This document shows, in pieces, positions 1 to 11,028 of a stretch of 64,000 nucleotides of DNA. The notes under the pieces are model-generated. The model had not been told where the DNA came from. It ran no database searches and worked only from the letters and a program-made list of their open reading frames with translations. A program made the position numbers and the translations under genes. This stretch comes from Gonocerus acuteangulatus. Its lineage: Eukaryota > Arthropoda > Insecta > Hemiptera > Coreidae. The DNA lies in assembly GCA_946811695.1 (NCBI GenBank), contig OX328128.1, positions 29,869,457 through 29,933,456 on the forward strand. Reading direction: 5' to 3'. Each line of letters starts with the position of its first letter. The first letter of the stretch is position 1.

Positions 1-808
1 AGGATACGTCCATATTTATCGTCAGCAAATGTGAAATGCGTAATCGAGGTCATTAATGAAATAAATCTAGGATAGGCAAACCAGCAATACTGATAAGCAA
101 AGCGGGCTTGCTTTTCAACAGATCCCGGTGTTTCATCAGAAGAGGGTATTTTTCATTTTTTTTCTAAATTATTATATAGCATACCAGAAGATATAATAAG
201 TGAATCAATTTTTGAAAGCCTTAAGAAATCCTATTACCAAAATACGAACTCAAGTATACTTATTTTCTTGTTGGCAATATATTCAAATAGCCTACCAGAC
301 TTCATATCAAATTCTAACAAATTAAGTCATTTTAACGAGGCTTCAGACTAATTCATTTATCTGAAACCAGACGATGATACTGTCTTGTAAGTATTTAGAA
401 TAGGTGACAAGAACTTAAATTTATTGAATCGCAGCATATTGACTCTGGACGTTTTACTTTTGGGTTATGTTTTTTATCTAAATAAATAAATCATTATTGG
501 CTAGCTACAGACGGCATGGCACAACAAAAAATTACGTTCGCTGGGGGCCATTATCCCTCGCACACCCCTTGCGCTGGTTGCTTTCCCATCTGGCAGTTTC
601 TTTTTTTTTTCTCTTGAATAAATTGCTAATAATAATTGAAATTTGTAAACACAACTGTTCGGTAGATGTCTGAAATTATTTTTCATTTACTAAAATTATG
701 CCTACTTTTTGGTTATTCAATAATTAAAAATTATTATTATTTTAGGGCGTTATCCGTAGGGGGGGGAACCCACTTATACGGTTGACCTCATGATTAACAA
801 GTATTTAA
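1..808. other. AT-rich sequence, no gene recognised
   Basis: No domain, RNA gene or known repeat end is visible. The longest ORF, at 501-686 on the minus strand, runs through a T-tract and looks random. Confidence 0.5.
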
Positions 809-810
<2 letters not shown>

Positions 811-859
<49 letters not shown>

Positions 860-862
860 TAT
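811..862. repeat. (TA)n microsatellite
   Basis: About 50 bp of alternating TA. At least twelve similar tracts are scattered through the window, often at the edges of mobile elements. Confidence 0.95.
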
Positions 863-1210
863 TGTTTTTTTCAGATTCGATACTTTGAATTTGTATCGAT
901 GATATGTGGTAATAGAAAAATCTAGATTTTTTACACTTCCGATCATACTAGACAAATCCTCAGGTCCTTAGGTGTTTATTATCGATGATACATAATAGGT
1001 ACATCATCCGGTTTATTATTAATATACAAAAGAATTGGAGAATCTGCACATAAACCCCTTAATTTCCTTAATAATTATTAATATTACAAAAGTGACAATA
1101 CTCAAGATAATACAAAATAGGAAAATCATTTGGATGTCTTTACCAGTCACAAGATTACGGTGTTTACAACCAATTCCTCTAACTAACTCATCTTTTTCAA
1201 AAATGTTACT

Positions 1211-1312
1211 TAGACCCCTTGACTTCTGGGGCCCTCAGATATCTTAGACCCCTTGACTTCTGGGGCCCTCAGATATTATAGACCCCTTGACTTCTGGGGC
1301 CCTCAGATATCT
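1211..1312. repeat. 34-bp tandem repeat, 3 copies
   Basis: Three near-identical 34-bp units start at 1211, 1245 and 1279. Each begins TAGACCCCTTGAC and carries the palindrome GGGGCCC. The unit is not a multiple of three and no coding role is apparent. Confidence 0.9.
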
Positions 1313-1494
1313 TACTAGAAAAGTAGAACCTCCGGAGAATGTTGAATTTTAACGCCAATCCGAACAAACTACGATATAAAAATTTTATGCAAGGTGTCGT
1401 GTAAGTGATGCTATACCAGAAGATTTATAATTGGTGTTTCGTGAGGTCACGGAATACTGCTCTCTCTCTATCGACTTGGAAATTCGAACAGTCC

Positions 1495-1935
1495 AGATAA
1501 CGAATGCTTAAAAACAGCTATAGGTGGACATTTTTAGAACACAATTTTTGACTTCGTAACATTGTTTGGGCTAGATAGGAGGTTAACTTATCAAAAGTCC
1601 TCGCCCGTAGCCTTTTTGCCTACGAATGACAGACTTTCAAGAGCGGTTATTTCGAAAACTAAAGATTTCTTGAAAAACTTTATTGAATAGAACTTGTAGA
1701 AAATTGAGTCAGCTTTCATTTGTTATAGAATGGTCATGTCGCTAGGATCCACGGTTTCCGAGATATAAGTGAAAACCTGAAAAATGGGACCTTCTAAACT
1801 CCCCTCCTCCCTGCACAAAGGCTACGGGCGAGGACTTTTGATATGTTGACCCCCTAACTAGCCGAAAGAAAGTTATGAAGTCAAAAATTGGGTTCCAAAC
1901 ATTTCCATCTATAACTGTTCGTTGCCTGGTCCATG
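1495..1935. repeat. Foldback inverted repeat (~440 bp)
   Basis: A left arm around 1505-1625 matches the reverse complement of about 1812-1935. The best-matching core, TCAAAAGTCCTCGCCCGTAG, occurs at about 1588-1607 and inverted near 1822-1841. A second matching block, AATTTTTGACTTC, lies further out. The arms are diverged but collinear, so the unit could fold into a long hairpin. It may be a MITE or a decayed foldback transposon; no target duplication was identified. Confidence 0.65.
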
Positions 1936-3472
1936 TAACGAATGCATTTTTCAACAATTTGAGTAAATTGATCATGTCTCCTTAGTGTCTAGTTCGGCAG
2001 CATCCCTAAGTCTCTAATACAATATGAGAATTAAAGATACTAGTCAACCAGTGCAAAGCATTCGCTCTCCTTATGGTTGCTTAGGCATGGTTGAGGGTCT
2101 GCCTCTGAGACGTCCCCTTGCACTTGACATCATGTGAAGCATGACAGAACTACTTTAAAGTATTCGAAGAATTTAGCGCATGCCAATCCTCCATAAAGTG
2201 TTTTGTGGGTCCCGACCCTTATGGTCAGGACAACTCCAAAAATTTAATAGATTACCTGCCTCAGACAATCTACATTACATCGAAACAACGAATATAGAAT
2301 GCACCAATATAGTAGGTATTATATAATATTAGCTACACATATAGATATTTAAAATGACTACATATATAGTATTAATACATATAATAGCATCCAGAGATTT
2401 TGATGGGTGTCGAAGGTGGCCACGTGGGTAGCACCCTTCATACACCCATCATATCTCAGATGGATCCTTAAATCTAAAAAGAAGGCCGACTGAATTAGAA
2501 AACTCCAGCTGGTGTAGCAATGGTTACTTAATGGCCAATATTATCGAGAATCTTACAGACATCATTGTGTTTTCATAGTTAAATATTGTGAGCAGAACAA
2601 AAATATTATTCTTCCGCGCAAAATTGTGAAGCGTTATTAATATTCTTATGTAAATGAACTAAAAATTTTCGGAACAAACATGATTGTTTAAATTTTCTGT
2701 AGAATTTGATGTATATATTCTGCGCTGACAGTCACGGGGAGCGGTTTTCCAGATTCATCGATCAATTGCTTGGAGTTAGTTCCGTGTTCTCTGTGTAGAA
2801 TGTGCTGTGTTCTTCCCCCACTTATCTCTAAGAAGTCCGACACTTCAAAATGGATCCCAAATCACCTAAAACAACAAAAAATTACGCATTTTGAGATAAT
2901 AATAAGGAAGGTACAATCCTTATGTGGCGTTTACAGAGTATATCAAACAGTAAAGCATATTTTAAGTGAATGCCAAACATTTTAAAACGTCTTATCTTAG
3001 AGCGATGGCATAACTTCTTTCCCTGGGGTCATTTACGGTACTCTCATAACAGCTTCGACGTAATCGGCCTCTCTGACCTTTGCTAAGAAAGCTCTATTAC
3101 AAACTACTAAAAATTCGTACCATATTTTTATGAAACTGACAATTCTAACGCAAAATTATATAAAATATATTTTATAAAGCATCATAGTTATTTCAAGAAG
3201 ACCCAAAAACCACCATAAAAAGTTCCCATGTGTTATTGCGACAAAATCTGAATTTACACAAAAATGGGATTTTTTTTTTTCGAAAGGTTTCTTCCAAACC
3301 ACTCTGTTGAATTAAACCGGTTTAGTAATTTTGCGCTAGAAATTTCCGTTTCATAAATATCCCAAGATTTATTGTGTCGAAATCTGTATTTACTAAAAAA
3401 AAAACAATAAATAAATAAATTAAAAAGTTTTAGTACTTAATCAAAACGCAAAATTTTGTGGTCTAAATGTTA

Positions 3473-3477
<5 letters not shown>
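1936..3477. other. No gene recognised
   Basis: AT-rich sequence with stop codons in all frames. The ORF at 2770-2985 (71 aa) has no recognisable domain. Confidence 0.45.
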
Positions 3478-3512
<35 letters not shown>

Positions 3513-3650
3513 CTCGGCGCACCGACATCCAAGGGGCAGCGAGGAATTTTCTCAACGAGCCGTGAGATGAGAAAATTCCTGCCACCGGTGGGAATCGAAC
3601 CCATCAAATGATAAACTAAGGCGTTAGCCACTAGACCACAAGGAGACCCA
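3478..3650 (-). mobile_element. tRNA-derived SINE (SINE-II), minus strand
   Basis: Read on the minus strand, this starts GGGTCTCCTTGTGGTCTAG (box A-like), has box B GGTTCGATTCC about 45 nt later, and ends in a GGATGTCGG...GCGCCG tail followed by a poly-A run, seen as poly-T at 3478-3512 on the plus strand. Pol III boxes plus an A tail define a tRNA-derived SINE. A second copy lies at 59272-59460. The flanks share AAATGTT and TAGTATT, a likely imperfect target duplication. Confidence 0.85.
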
Positions 3651-4972
3651 AATGTTTGGTAGTATTAAAAGTTTTGCTTAGATGCTTTGTTTTAGAGGAA
3701 CTTCAGAAAGAAGTTAAAAAGTCTGACCATTTCGAGGTTTTCCCCACATTATGGCTCTACCTTAACACAGCAATAACTATTGCTCAACGATACCTATCAT
3801 ATCAATAATATGATATTATGCCCTAGGGGGAAATATCATATTACTGATATTAGAATAAATAAACCCGTTTTCAGACATCCGCTGATTTTTTCGCAGTAGA
3901 GAAAGGGCGAATCTGAGAAATCGACATATTTATTTTATTTTCCGAGTCAGAAATATGTAGGTAACATGATACTTTGCCTTGTTTCCCTGGTTTGCCTTTA
4001 GTTCTCTCACACTTTCAAGTTAAAGTGAATAGCAACATCATCTATGAAAAATTCAATGTCCGATTGCAAGGGCAAATCCCGGCTCTGAAACTCCTCTCCT
4101 AGCATCTTGTTACCCATAAATCACTTGTATAAATTACAATTAAAACATTGAATTTCAATTGCATCAGGTTTATTAATCAGCATTCTATAGAGAAAACATT
4201 CGTATTTGCTCTTCTGAAGCACTTTCAGATCATAGACTTCAAATTTCCCAACATCCGGATTTCGGGATTCGCCCTTTCTCTTCCTGATATTAAGGGAACG
4301 GTCTAAGGTGGCGCAGCTTATGCGTGTCGGACGTTTTAGGTCAAAGACCTCAGTTCTTTTCCAAAACGAGTACTGTTAACAAAAAATACCTTAAAAGGAT
4401 GTAAGTTGAAAATACTGCAGAAAGGTACCTGCACGTGGTATCTGTGACGTCAGAGTTCCCCTAGACAGGCTGGCCTACTTCCTCTACCTCGGTGCATTGT
4501 CTATCCTCGCTGTATATTGAATAGGTTCATCATCTCCTACTGCCTGGTCGATACTCCCGGATCTCCATTATTTCCCAGAGGTGTTTAGACAGCTGAACGA
4601 TTATTTTTTAAGCTCAATTGGCATTTTAAATAGATTACTAAACATTTATTACAAGCCTGGGAGAGTATTTGATTTGCCCAAAAGTTTTGTAAAACTTCAG
4701 ATAGGCACCTGAAATACGTAGGACTTAGTTTACTTGGTGGGTGACAAGTGTCAAGTACTCGTCCACAAGTCGGCCTTGAAGTAAGCTCATCACTAGCAAG
4801 AAATCCGTTGAAGAATGGCGCATCGTCGCCGTGCTTTTAAACATGTTTTTAAACATAAATCAAACGTTCTTTTGTCGACAATTATAGAAGAACTCGAATA
4901 AGACTTGGAGAAATGAAAGCGATTTCGGGTAACGCGCTAAAAAAAGTTTTCTGACTTCCTTGTGCAGCTGAA
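3651..4972. other. No gene recognised
   Basis: No domain or repeat end is clear. A tRNA-like stretch around 4308-4375 (GGTGGCGCAGCTTATGCG...) resembles a decayed SINE head, but its box B is too weak to call. Confidence 0.4.
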
Positions 4973-5294
4973 GGGGCGAGGTCAGCTCAGTGGTAGAGCA
5001 CTGCTGCATATGCTCAGGAGCTCAAATCCCGAGTAAGCACTACAGATTTTTATCTTCTAGTGTCTTCGTTCATGGGTTGGATTCGGCCTCCCTGCCCGTT
5101 CCTAGTCCAACACAACCTTTAATTAATTTATTAAGGGTTACCTTGATGCTATTGTCCCTAGCAGTCGAAGCAGCAAAGGGAAAATCAGGCGGCTGGAGCC
5201 TATCTCTCTAGTGGGCCGTATGGTCTTGATATCAGATGCCTCTATAGTATCTGCCCCTCAGGGCCCTCGTGGCCTGTGACGGGACTGATTTTTG
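4973..5294 (+). mobile_element. tRNA-derived SINE (SINE-I)
   Basis: The head GGGGCGAGGTCAGCTCAGTG contains box A, and a degenerate box B (GCTCAAATCCC) follows. The body is shared with the copies at 7085-7430 and 22526-22924, and the end is GACGGGACTGATTTTT. The anticodon-arm region differs from the other copies. No clear target duplication is seen. The 73-aa ORF inside is incidental. Confidence 0.9.
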
Positions 5295-6177
5295 TATGTT
5301 CAACTCCCTAATTGCTAGATCAGGCTGTGCTGAAGGATATGACAAAGATAAATCGGCCTAGGAACGACCTTCCTATCATGCCAAGCCCTTACTGTGAGTC
5401 AGCACGGGCTTCCGAAAGTCTGTGCAGTGGAGATGAGTTCGTCGGACACACACTGAGATCAGTTAGCTCATTGGAAATTCTATAAGCGTGCGTCATTAAA
5501 AAACCCCTCGGCTGAATAAGCGATTTTGCGGAGGAAGTACTTCCCTTACTCCGTTTCCTTCGTGTTATTTCTAATCGCTGAAGTGCTGGGCGGTTGCTCG
5601 AACTGGACTTCGAAGCACATTCTTGCCTCATTGTTTCTGGCTTGTGTGATGTTATGGCTACATTCGGTACGATCGATGTAGATGAAGTTTTTTGAAATGG
5701 TCAATGGAAAATGTCGTACGGCTGTATGAAACGCCTATGATTTTCTAGGTTTTTGAAACAACTACAATTGTTTTTCTTTATTTATGCATTATAGGTGCTT
5801 CTACTGCTAAGGTTATTAGGTCCATTCGCTTTTAGTGGAAGGACGCAACGATTTGAAAACATGTTCCATTTTGAAGTCCGGTTGAAGTTTAGGAAGTACA
5901 TACTTTAAATAAAATATTTCATTAAGAGGAATGACAAGTTTGTGGTAAGTGGAAAGTAAGCATTCGAAAGCTTACTGCATTCTCTACGAAAATGGTTCTG
6001 ATGTAAATTTCGTGGGCGGGGTCTCTATGCGAAGACCACATCCAGTTACTTGTGAAGTATCTGTAGTGATTATAAAAGTGATTCAGCGCACGCGCATAAC
6101 ACATTTGCTTTTTTATTGGCTATTCCTATGGGCAATTCTATTGGTTGTTGCTTGTAGTAAAGTAACCTTTAACACTC
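5295..6177. other. No gene recognised
   Basis: An overlapping plus/minus ORF pair near 5922-6203 has no recognisable domain. Nothing else is supported. Confidence 0.4.
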
Positions 6178-6240
6178 AAGTCAATCCAACTCGCAAAAAT
6201 TAGTAGAATTCTATTAATTTTAGGGAGTTGGATTGACTAA
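6178..6240. repeat. Short palindrome
   Basis: GTCAATCCAACTC at the left is inverted as GAGTTGGATTGAC at the right, around a centre of AATTC. The arms are about 28 bp with a few mismatches. It is followed at about 6246 by a GAGCGAGCGAAGCGAGCGG run. Confidence 0.75.
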
Positions 6241-6699
6241 AGTTCTTGAGCGAGCGAAGCGAGCGGAAACGCATACCACGTATGCCCAGAATGCGAAATA
6301 AATATAAAATATAAATATGTTATAGAACTACCGGACACAAAAATCGGTGAGGAGGCCCCTAAATTTCACAATTACCATTGATTTTTATAATATTAACCTT
6401 TTTATTAATGCATATTGCTTACTGAAATATATTCTACTTATTTTCATTTATGTTTTACAAGCCTGAAAGTATAACGTAGAAATACAAGTTATCTAAGGGT
6501 TAGTTAGAAACCCTTAGAGATTGCAGTGATTTTAAACACTTTTCATTACCATATTAACTTTTGATTACTATATTTATATAATATGGTTTCTAACCTTAGA
6601 TAACCTGTAAAGAAGTAATAGATAACCTGTAAAGAACCTATAAGCTAATCCTTAAGTACCAACATCTCTGTTTAAAATCACGACAGATACTTCAAAGTA

Positions 6700-6800
6700 A
6701 CTCGATGTGGTGTTCGCAAAAAGACCCATGGGGCGATGTCCATCGGAGAAATAAGTGCTTGAAACTTAGAAATTGTTAGTTTCGCTCTTTTGAACAGGGT
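6700..6800 (-). repeat. Family A fragment
   Basis: On the minus strand it matches the CACTTATTTCTCCGATGGAC block found in family A copies at about 34285, 36150 and 43005. It is an isolated truncated piece. Confidence 0.5.
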
Positions 6801-6913
6801 TTAGCTAACGTTTTAATTGTTTGTTGTTGTTTTAAAAATATAATTTAACAGTAAAATGAATATTTTATTAAAACAAGGTTAGAAAATGAGAAACGTTGTT
6901 TTAGTGTTTCTAA

Positions 6914-7476
6914 GGGTGGGTTTACACTTGTTAGTTATTGCAGGATATTTATGTCAGAGAGAAATTGCGACTAATGAAAACCTACGTAATTTGTATGTCT
7001 GCAATAAATTCTACCATGAGCAATTTATTGCACACATACATTTTACATGGGTTTTCAATAGTCGCAATTTCTCTCTGATATAAAAAATCAGTCCCGTAAC
7101 AGGCCACAAGGGCCCAGAGGGGCAGATACTGTAGAGGTATCTGATTCTTGACCATACGGCACACTAGGGAGATAGTGTGGTCAATACTACGCTCCGGCCG
7201 CCTGATTTTCCCCTTGACTGCTTCGACTGCTGGAGTCATTAGCACCCAAGGTATCCATTATTAATTAAATTAATTAAAGGCTGGGTGAGCCTAGGGACGA
7301 TCTGGGACCCCAAATCCAACCCTCGAACGGCAGCACTAGAAGAAAAAAATCTTTAGTGCGCGCTCGGGTTTTGAACCTGGTCCTCCAGTTCATTAGTCGA
7401 GTGCTCTACCACTGAGCTAACCTCGCCCCCCTCTGATATAAATATCCTGCAATAACTAGCAAGTTTAAACCCACCC
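6914..7476. mobile_element. Palindromic Harbinger-like MITE (interrupted)
   Basis: The ends are GGGTGGGTTTA and TAAACCCACCC, each bordered by the 3-bp duplication TAA (6911-6913 and 7477-7479). Almost the whole element is one inverted repeat: the left arm, through GAAATTGCGACTAATG to GCAATAAATT, mirrors the right arm after the inserted SINE at 7085-7430 is removed. A TWA duplication and G-rich terminal inverted repeat are the pattern of PIF/Harbinger-type non-autonomous elements. Without the SINE and one duplication copy the MITE is about 205 bp. The ORFs at 6886-7083 and 6982-7245 are by-products. The superfamily is inferred from ends only. Confidence 0.8.
7085..7430 (-). mobile_element. SINE-I inserted in the MITE
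   Basis: On the minus strand the head is GGGGCGAGGTTAGCTCAGTG, box B is GGTTCAAAACC, the body matches 22526-22924, and the tail is GTTACGGGACTGATTTTT. It is flanked by a perfect 12-bp target duplication, CTCTGATATAAA, at 7073-7084 and 7431-7442. It therefore entered the MITE's right arm by target-primed retrotransposition. Confidence 0.95.
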
Positions 7477-7844
7477 TAACATTGAGAAAGATGACGGAAT
7501 AATTTCCGCATAGGATACAATCAGTTTACTGTTGTGGCGCTTATATTCCTCAATAGTCATATCATATCAATATATATATATATATCAATAGTCATATTGA
7601 AATTATGTGCCAATTGAAATATATAAGATCAAAGAGTCTTCTAACTGAGACATCCATGACCCATGTGGTTGACATATGTCTAAAAATACTAATTAAAAAA
7701 AAATAAATAAAAGTCTTATATTACTTCTCTTTGAGATTATGTTTTTCACGAAAAATCAAAACGTTCCAATAAATGCTTCTATTCTTTTACTAATCGCACT
7801 GAGGATATGAACGGAACTTATATCAGTCGGATTTTTGTTTAAAT

Positions 7845-8037
7845 TGTAATTATTATGAACTACGAATTTTTTGATGGGTTATATATAGGTTACCACCCAG
7901 CCAGGATTGGGCTGATGCCTTTTCTTTTTTCTAACGAACCATCCCATAGTGGGAATCGAACCCTCGACCTTTGGCTCGGAGTCTTAAGTGCTCACGTCTT
8001 AACACTCACGGCCACCGGGCCTCCTATTTTTATGTAT
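7845..8037 (-). mobile_element. tRNA-derived SINE (SINE-III)
   Basis: On the minus strand the head contains CGGTGGCCGTGAGTG (box A-like) and GGTTCGATTCCCAC (box B). It continues through GGTAACCTATATATAACCC to an AAATTCGTAG...AATAATT tail. A related copy is at 19050-19190 and tail-only pieces are at 8870-8905 and 47041-47105. Confidence 0.8.
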
Positions 8038-8044
8038 GCATGAG

Positions 8045-8135
8045 TTCAAAGGAATAATTCCGGTAAAATAGTGAACAACAAAGGGGAGAGTATATGCCCT
8101 TGTGAGACCCCAGATGGAGATGTGTAGGAAGGGCA
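8045..8135 (-). pseudogene. Possible reverse-transcriptase fragment
   Basis: One minus-strand frame reads SGVSQGHILSPLLFTIL, which resembles the RT block SGVPQGS.LGPLLF of LINEs. The match covers only about 20 residues and no neighbouring RT motifs are seen, so it is at most a decayed LINE piece. Confidence 0.4.
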
Positions 8136-8519
8136 GGACAATCAAATGCATTCCTGAGGTCAGCCCTTGGGCCCTTCCCATGGGTAGGATGGGGCAGTCA
8201 TCAAGCCATCATCTACAGGCGGTATCTCTGCTCATTTCATGTCATTTACATTTCTAGTCCTTTTTCGATTCCTCATTGCCTACCATTAGTCTGTCAGGGT
8301 TAGACTTTCATCACTAATAGCTCTGAGGAAGAAACGTCTGTAACGCAGGAGCTGCATATCTAAGATCATTCCTGAGTAGGTGGATGCCGTACCCAGTAAT
8401 CGTAAATATTTCCTTTAAAATAACCTATATATTTTAGAAATAAACTTGAATAGTTTTTAACTTTTATGTTTGTAAATCAATTATTAATTTTCATCCGGAG
8501 GAAAATAACAGTGGTTCAA

Positions 8520-8520
<1 letters not shown>

Positions 8521-8567
<47 letters not shown>

Positions 8568-8588
8568 CATAATATAATATAATATATA
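8521..8588. repeat. (TA)n microsatellite
   Basis: A TA tract immediately precedes the family F repeat. The same juxtaposition is common for elements that end or insert at TA-rich sites. Confidence 0.95.
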
Positions 8589-8589
8589 T

Positions 8590-9290
8590 ATTAGCTGACT
8601 ATCCGTGCTTCGTCACGGCAGATAAGTAGTTATTTTATTGCGTTAAATAATGTATCATCATAATTAACGCTACTGTACAATTTTGTGCAGTTTATTATAG
8701 CAATACTATACTATATACATACTATACTATATGTTATTCATCAATTGATAAGTAATCAAAGTATAATGTTTCTTGACACAGGGCGCTACGGACCAGCGTC
8801 AATAGACAGATAATTTAGAGATAATCCGTTATCTATAGGTTACTAGTAACAGGAGTTGTACCAGTACAGGTTAAAATTCGTTGTCAATAATAAATGTTCG
8901 TTAAAATTTAAAAATGTTTCTCAAATGGCATTTGGAAACACCCATTATATTTGCGAGCATTACCAAGAAGTGTTCTGACTGGGGAGGCTCATGGGTGGCT
9001 ATGCATGGGTTCAGGATATTATTACCTCGGATGGCCCATCACCAGGTATAGAGTAAACTCTATAGGGGAAAAAATCGCAGTTTATTTCGAGTAATTCAAG
9101 GCCCGCCATCATAGTTGAAATGAAGCTCAAATAGATATAATATTTAAAAATAAGTACAGTACGGTAACAGCTGACCTGTTATCTTCCTTGCAACGCACGC
9201 TGCCTAGGCGTGTCCGCTTTCTAACCAACAATAAATTCAAACCCCTCTAAAAATACTTAAAAATTTGAGCATCAAAAAATCCTTTCTTAG
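8590..9290 (+). repeat. Dispersed repeat family F, copy 1
   Basis: It starts TTAGCTGACTATCCGTGCTT and contains GCAGATAAGTAGTTATTTTA and CACGCTGCCTAGGCGTG. The same blocks occur inverted and in order at 29955-30515. No coding capacity is seen and the family type is unknown. A SINE-III-like tail (AAAATTCGTTGTCAATAATA, near 8873) is embedded. Confidence 0.75.
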
Positions 9291-9397
9291 TGGGTGTCAG
9301 TGAGTGGTATTTGACAAATATATATAAACAAATCATGTATTTGTACACGAACATATAAATAATAAAAATATAAGGATTTCTTTCTTTGCAGGAACTT

Positions 9398-9409
9398 TAT
9401 ATTGGTAAA
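9398..9409. repeat. Target duplication of outer I-like LINE (left)
   Basis: TATATTGGTAAA, repeated exactly at 14760-14771 after the AATA-repeat tail. Confidence 0.85.
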
Positions 9410-9543
9410 CTATTTTGAACTATTCCACAAAGATGTTACTCGACATACTTGCAGAACCATACTCGACAAATGGCGACTTGATTGGCATACTGTGACTGAC
9501 AATAAACTAAGGACTATTAAACCGACTATTACAGACTGGACAT
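9410..9543 (+). pseudogene. I-like LINE RNase H C-terminus, 5' part
   Basis: The reading frame gives HKDVTR...KWRLDWHTVTDNKL, matching the region after RNase H in the related copy at 38185-38745 (HKEVSR...KWQLNWSSLTENKL). The frame stops at the inserted Jockey LINE and resumes in phase at 14165. This copy is 5'-truncated, starting right after its target duplication. Confidence 0.85.
9532..9543. repeat. Target duplication of Jockey LINE (left)
   Basis: CAGACTGGACAT, repeated perfectly at 14153-14164 just after the poly-A. The lack of mismatches points to a recent insertion. Confidence 0.95.
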
Positions 9544-9609
9544 AGGAGCCCCTGCAGAGTGGGAGATACTTTTCCCAGCAAGACTCTCTCTTGACAGTCA
9601 GCTGTCAGC

Positions 9610-9675
9610 CAGCCTCCTTGGCTCATTTACTACGTAGCCGACTCTCGGCTGGGAATCCGAGGTTCGAATCTACAG
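9610..9675 (+). promoter_or_regulatory. tRNA-like segment in LINE 5' UTR
   Basis: TTGGCTCATTTACTAC resembles a degenerate box A. About 40 nt downstream, GAGGTTCGAATCTAC matches box B, and GGCTGGGAATCCGA between them resembles an anticodon arm. It may be a captured tRNA/SINE head or an internal pol III-like promoter. Jockey elements normally use internal pol II promoters, so function is uncertain. Confidence 0.4.
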
Positions 9676-9714
9676 TTTTTACATAAATTTTTTTTTCGTA
9701 TTTTTTTTTCTAAA

Positions 9715-11028
9715 ATGTCTACCACCATGGACAGTGAGCAACAACTCACTTTTCTGGAGTCTACATCAACCCACGATGGAGAAAATTTTACCCTGGGAAG
9801 ACGTAAACGTCTTCGGAAGAAAACTACCTCAAACCTTTCGCCTAAAGCCAAGCAACAAAGAGGACCAAAAGTTACAGACGATCAAAACCCTTTACAAATT
9901 AATAAAACTATCCCTGCAAAAACAAATGAAAATCAGAAGCCGCCCAACATCTATGTGAGAAATATCAAGAATTACAAAAACCTCTATACTCGCCTCAGCC
10001 AAGCTGCTGGAGAAAAATCATTCTCCTGTAGAGCTAGATTTAACGATATAGCGATCAGTGCTATCAATAGCGATGCCTACAGAGAAATTATTAAAAAATT
10101 GAACGAAATGGAAGCCGACTACCACTGTTATCAATTACCGGAGGAGAAAGCTTACAGAGTGGTAATACGTAATCTTCATTACTCCACACCTCCTGAAGAT
10201 ATAGCAGATGCCCTAAAGGATCTAGGCTACAATGTTAGAAGAATAACAAACGTTCGCCACCCGACAACTAAAGCACAACTGCCACTATTTTTCGTGGATT
10301 TAGAAAAATCTGAAAAAAGCAGGGAAATTTTTAAGGAGCGATATCTTCTCTACACAAAGATATCTGTAGAAGAGCCCCGTCGTCGACGAGAACTGATGCA
10401 ATGTCACAAGTGTCAGGAATATAATCACTCCAAAGGCTATTGCAAGCACGCACCTAAGTGCGTGAAATGTGGCGAACAGCACAAGTCTGAAGATTGCACG
10501 AAATCTAAAGACGCACCAGCAACCTGTGCCAACTGTGGAGAGAATCACCCAGCCAATTATAAAGGATGCGATGTCTACAAGGCTCTAAGGACTCTCCGGA
10601 CTCAACGACAGAGAACGAGCAGCGCTTCCCGGCTCCCACAAGCTTCAACCAGCAAGGATGTCACTCAGCCATCCACGTCAGCTACTTCACCTCGGAGGCC
10701 AAATGTCTCGTATGCCTCTCTTCTCTCCTCTAGGCAAAAGAATGTGCTGGTAAGTCCCCAACCCAATCCAATGCCAGTACAAAAACCACCAACCACCTCA
10801 ACCTCAGCACAAAACCTCACACCTCCTTTCCAAACTTCCCAGAAGAATATCCCATCAGTTTCCTCTCCTAAGCCTATTAATGCTCCTCCTGTTCCTCCAA
10901 CTCCTACACCCCAAGATCCCTTCAACCTCTTTTCCTCGTTCCTAAATAAGTTGGAAACATTATTAACTCCTCTTATCTCCCTTATGACCTCCCTAATATC
11001 CGACATTCTTCCGAAACTTCTTAAATGA
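9715..11028 (+). CDS. Jockey LINE ORF1, gag-like nucleic-acid-binding protein
   Basis: 437 aa. It is expected to coat LINE RNA and form the ribonucleoprotein. A basic N-terminus (about residues 29-50) is followed by a PRE_C2HC-type domain (about 147-218, YRVVIRNLHYSTPPEDIADA) and three zinc knuckles: C230-x2-C-x4-H-x4-C, C249-x2-C-x3-H-x4-C and C271-x2-C-x3-H-x6-C. The C-terminal ~130 residues are Pro/Ser/Thr-rich. The first ATG, 9715, fits AAAATG context; a second ATG in frame lies at codon 5. The stop overlaps the ORF2 start as ATGA. The frame is intact with all knuckle cysteines present. Confidence 0.95.
   Translation: MSTTMDSEQQLTFLESTSTHDGENFTLGRRKRLRKKTTSNLSPKAKQQRGPKVTDDQNPLQINKTIPAKTNENQKPPNIYVRNIKNYKNLYTRLSQAAGEKSFSCRARFNDIAISAINSDAYREIIKKLNEMEADYHCYQLPEEKAYRVVIRNLHYSTPPEDIADALKDLGYNVRRITNVRHPTTKAQLPLFFVDLEKSEKSREIFKERYLLYTKISVEEPRRRRELMQCHKCQEYNHSKGYCKHAPKCVKCGEQHKSEDCTKSKDAPATCANCGENHPANYKGCDVYKALRTLRTQRQRTSSASRLPQASTSKDVTQPSTSATSPRRPNVSYASLLSSRQKNVLVSPQPNPMPVQKPPTTSTSAQNLTPPFQTSQKNIPSVSSPKPINAPPVPPTPTPQDPFNLFSSFLNKLETLLTPLISLMTSLISDILPKLLK

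Noticed and set aside
8321..8352. Hammerhead-like motif CTGAGGAAGAAACGTC
   Set aside because: The two core boxes are adjacent with no stem II, so it cannot form the fold. At most a deleted relic.
10300..10548. Minus-strand ORFs inside the LINE (also 10665, 12449, 13353)
   Set aside because: Antisense shadows of the gag-like and RT ORFs.
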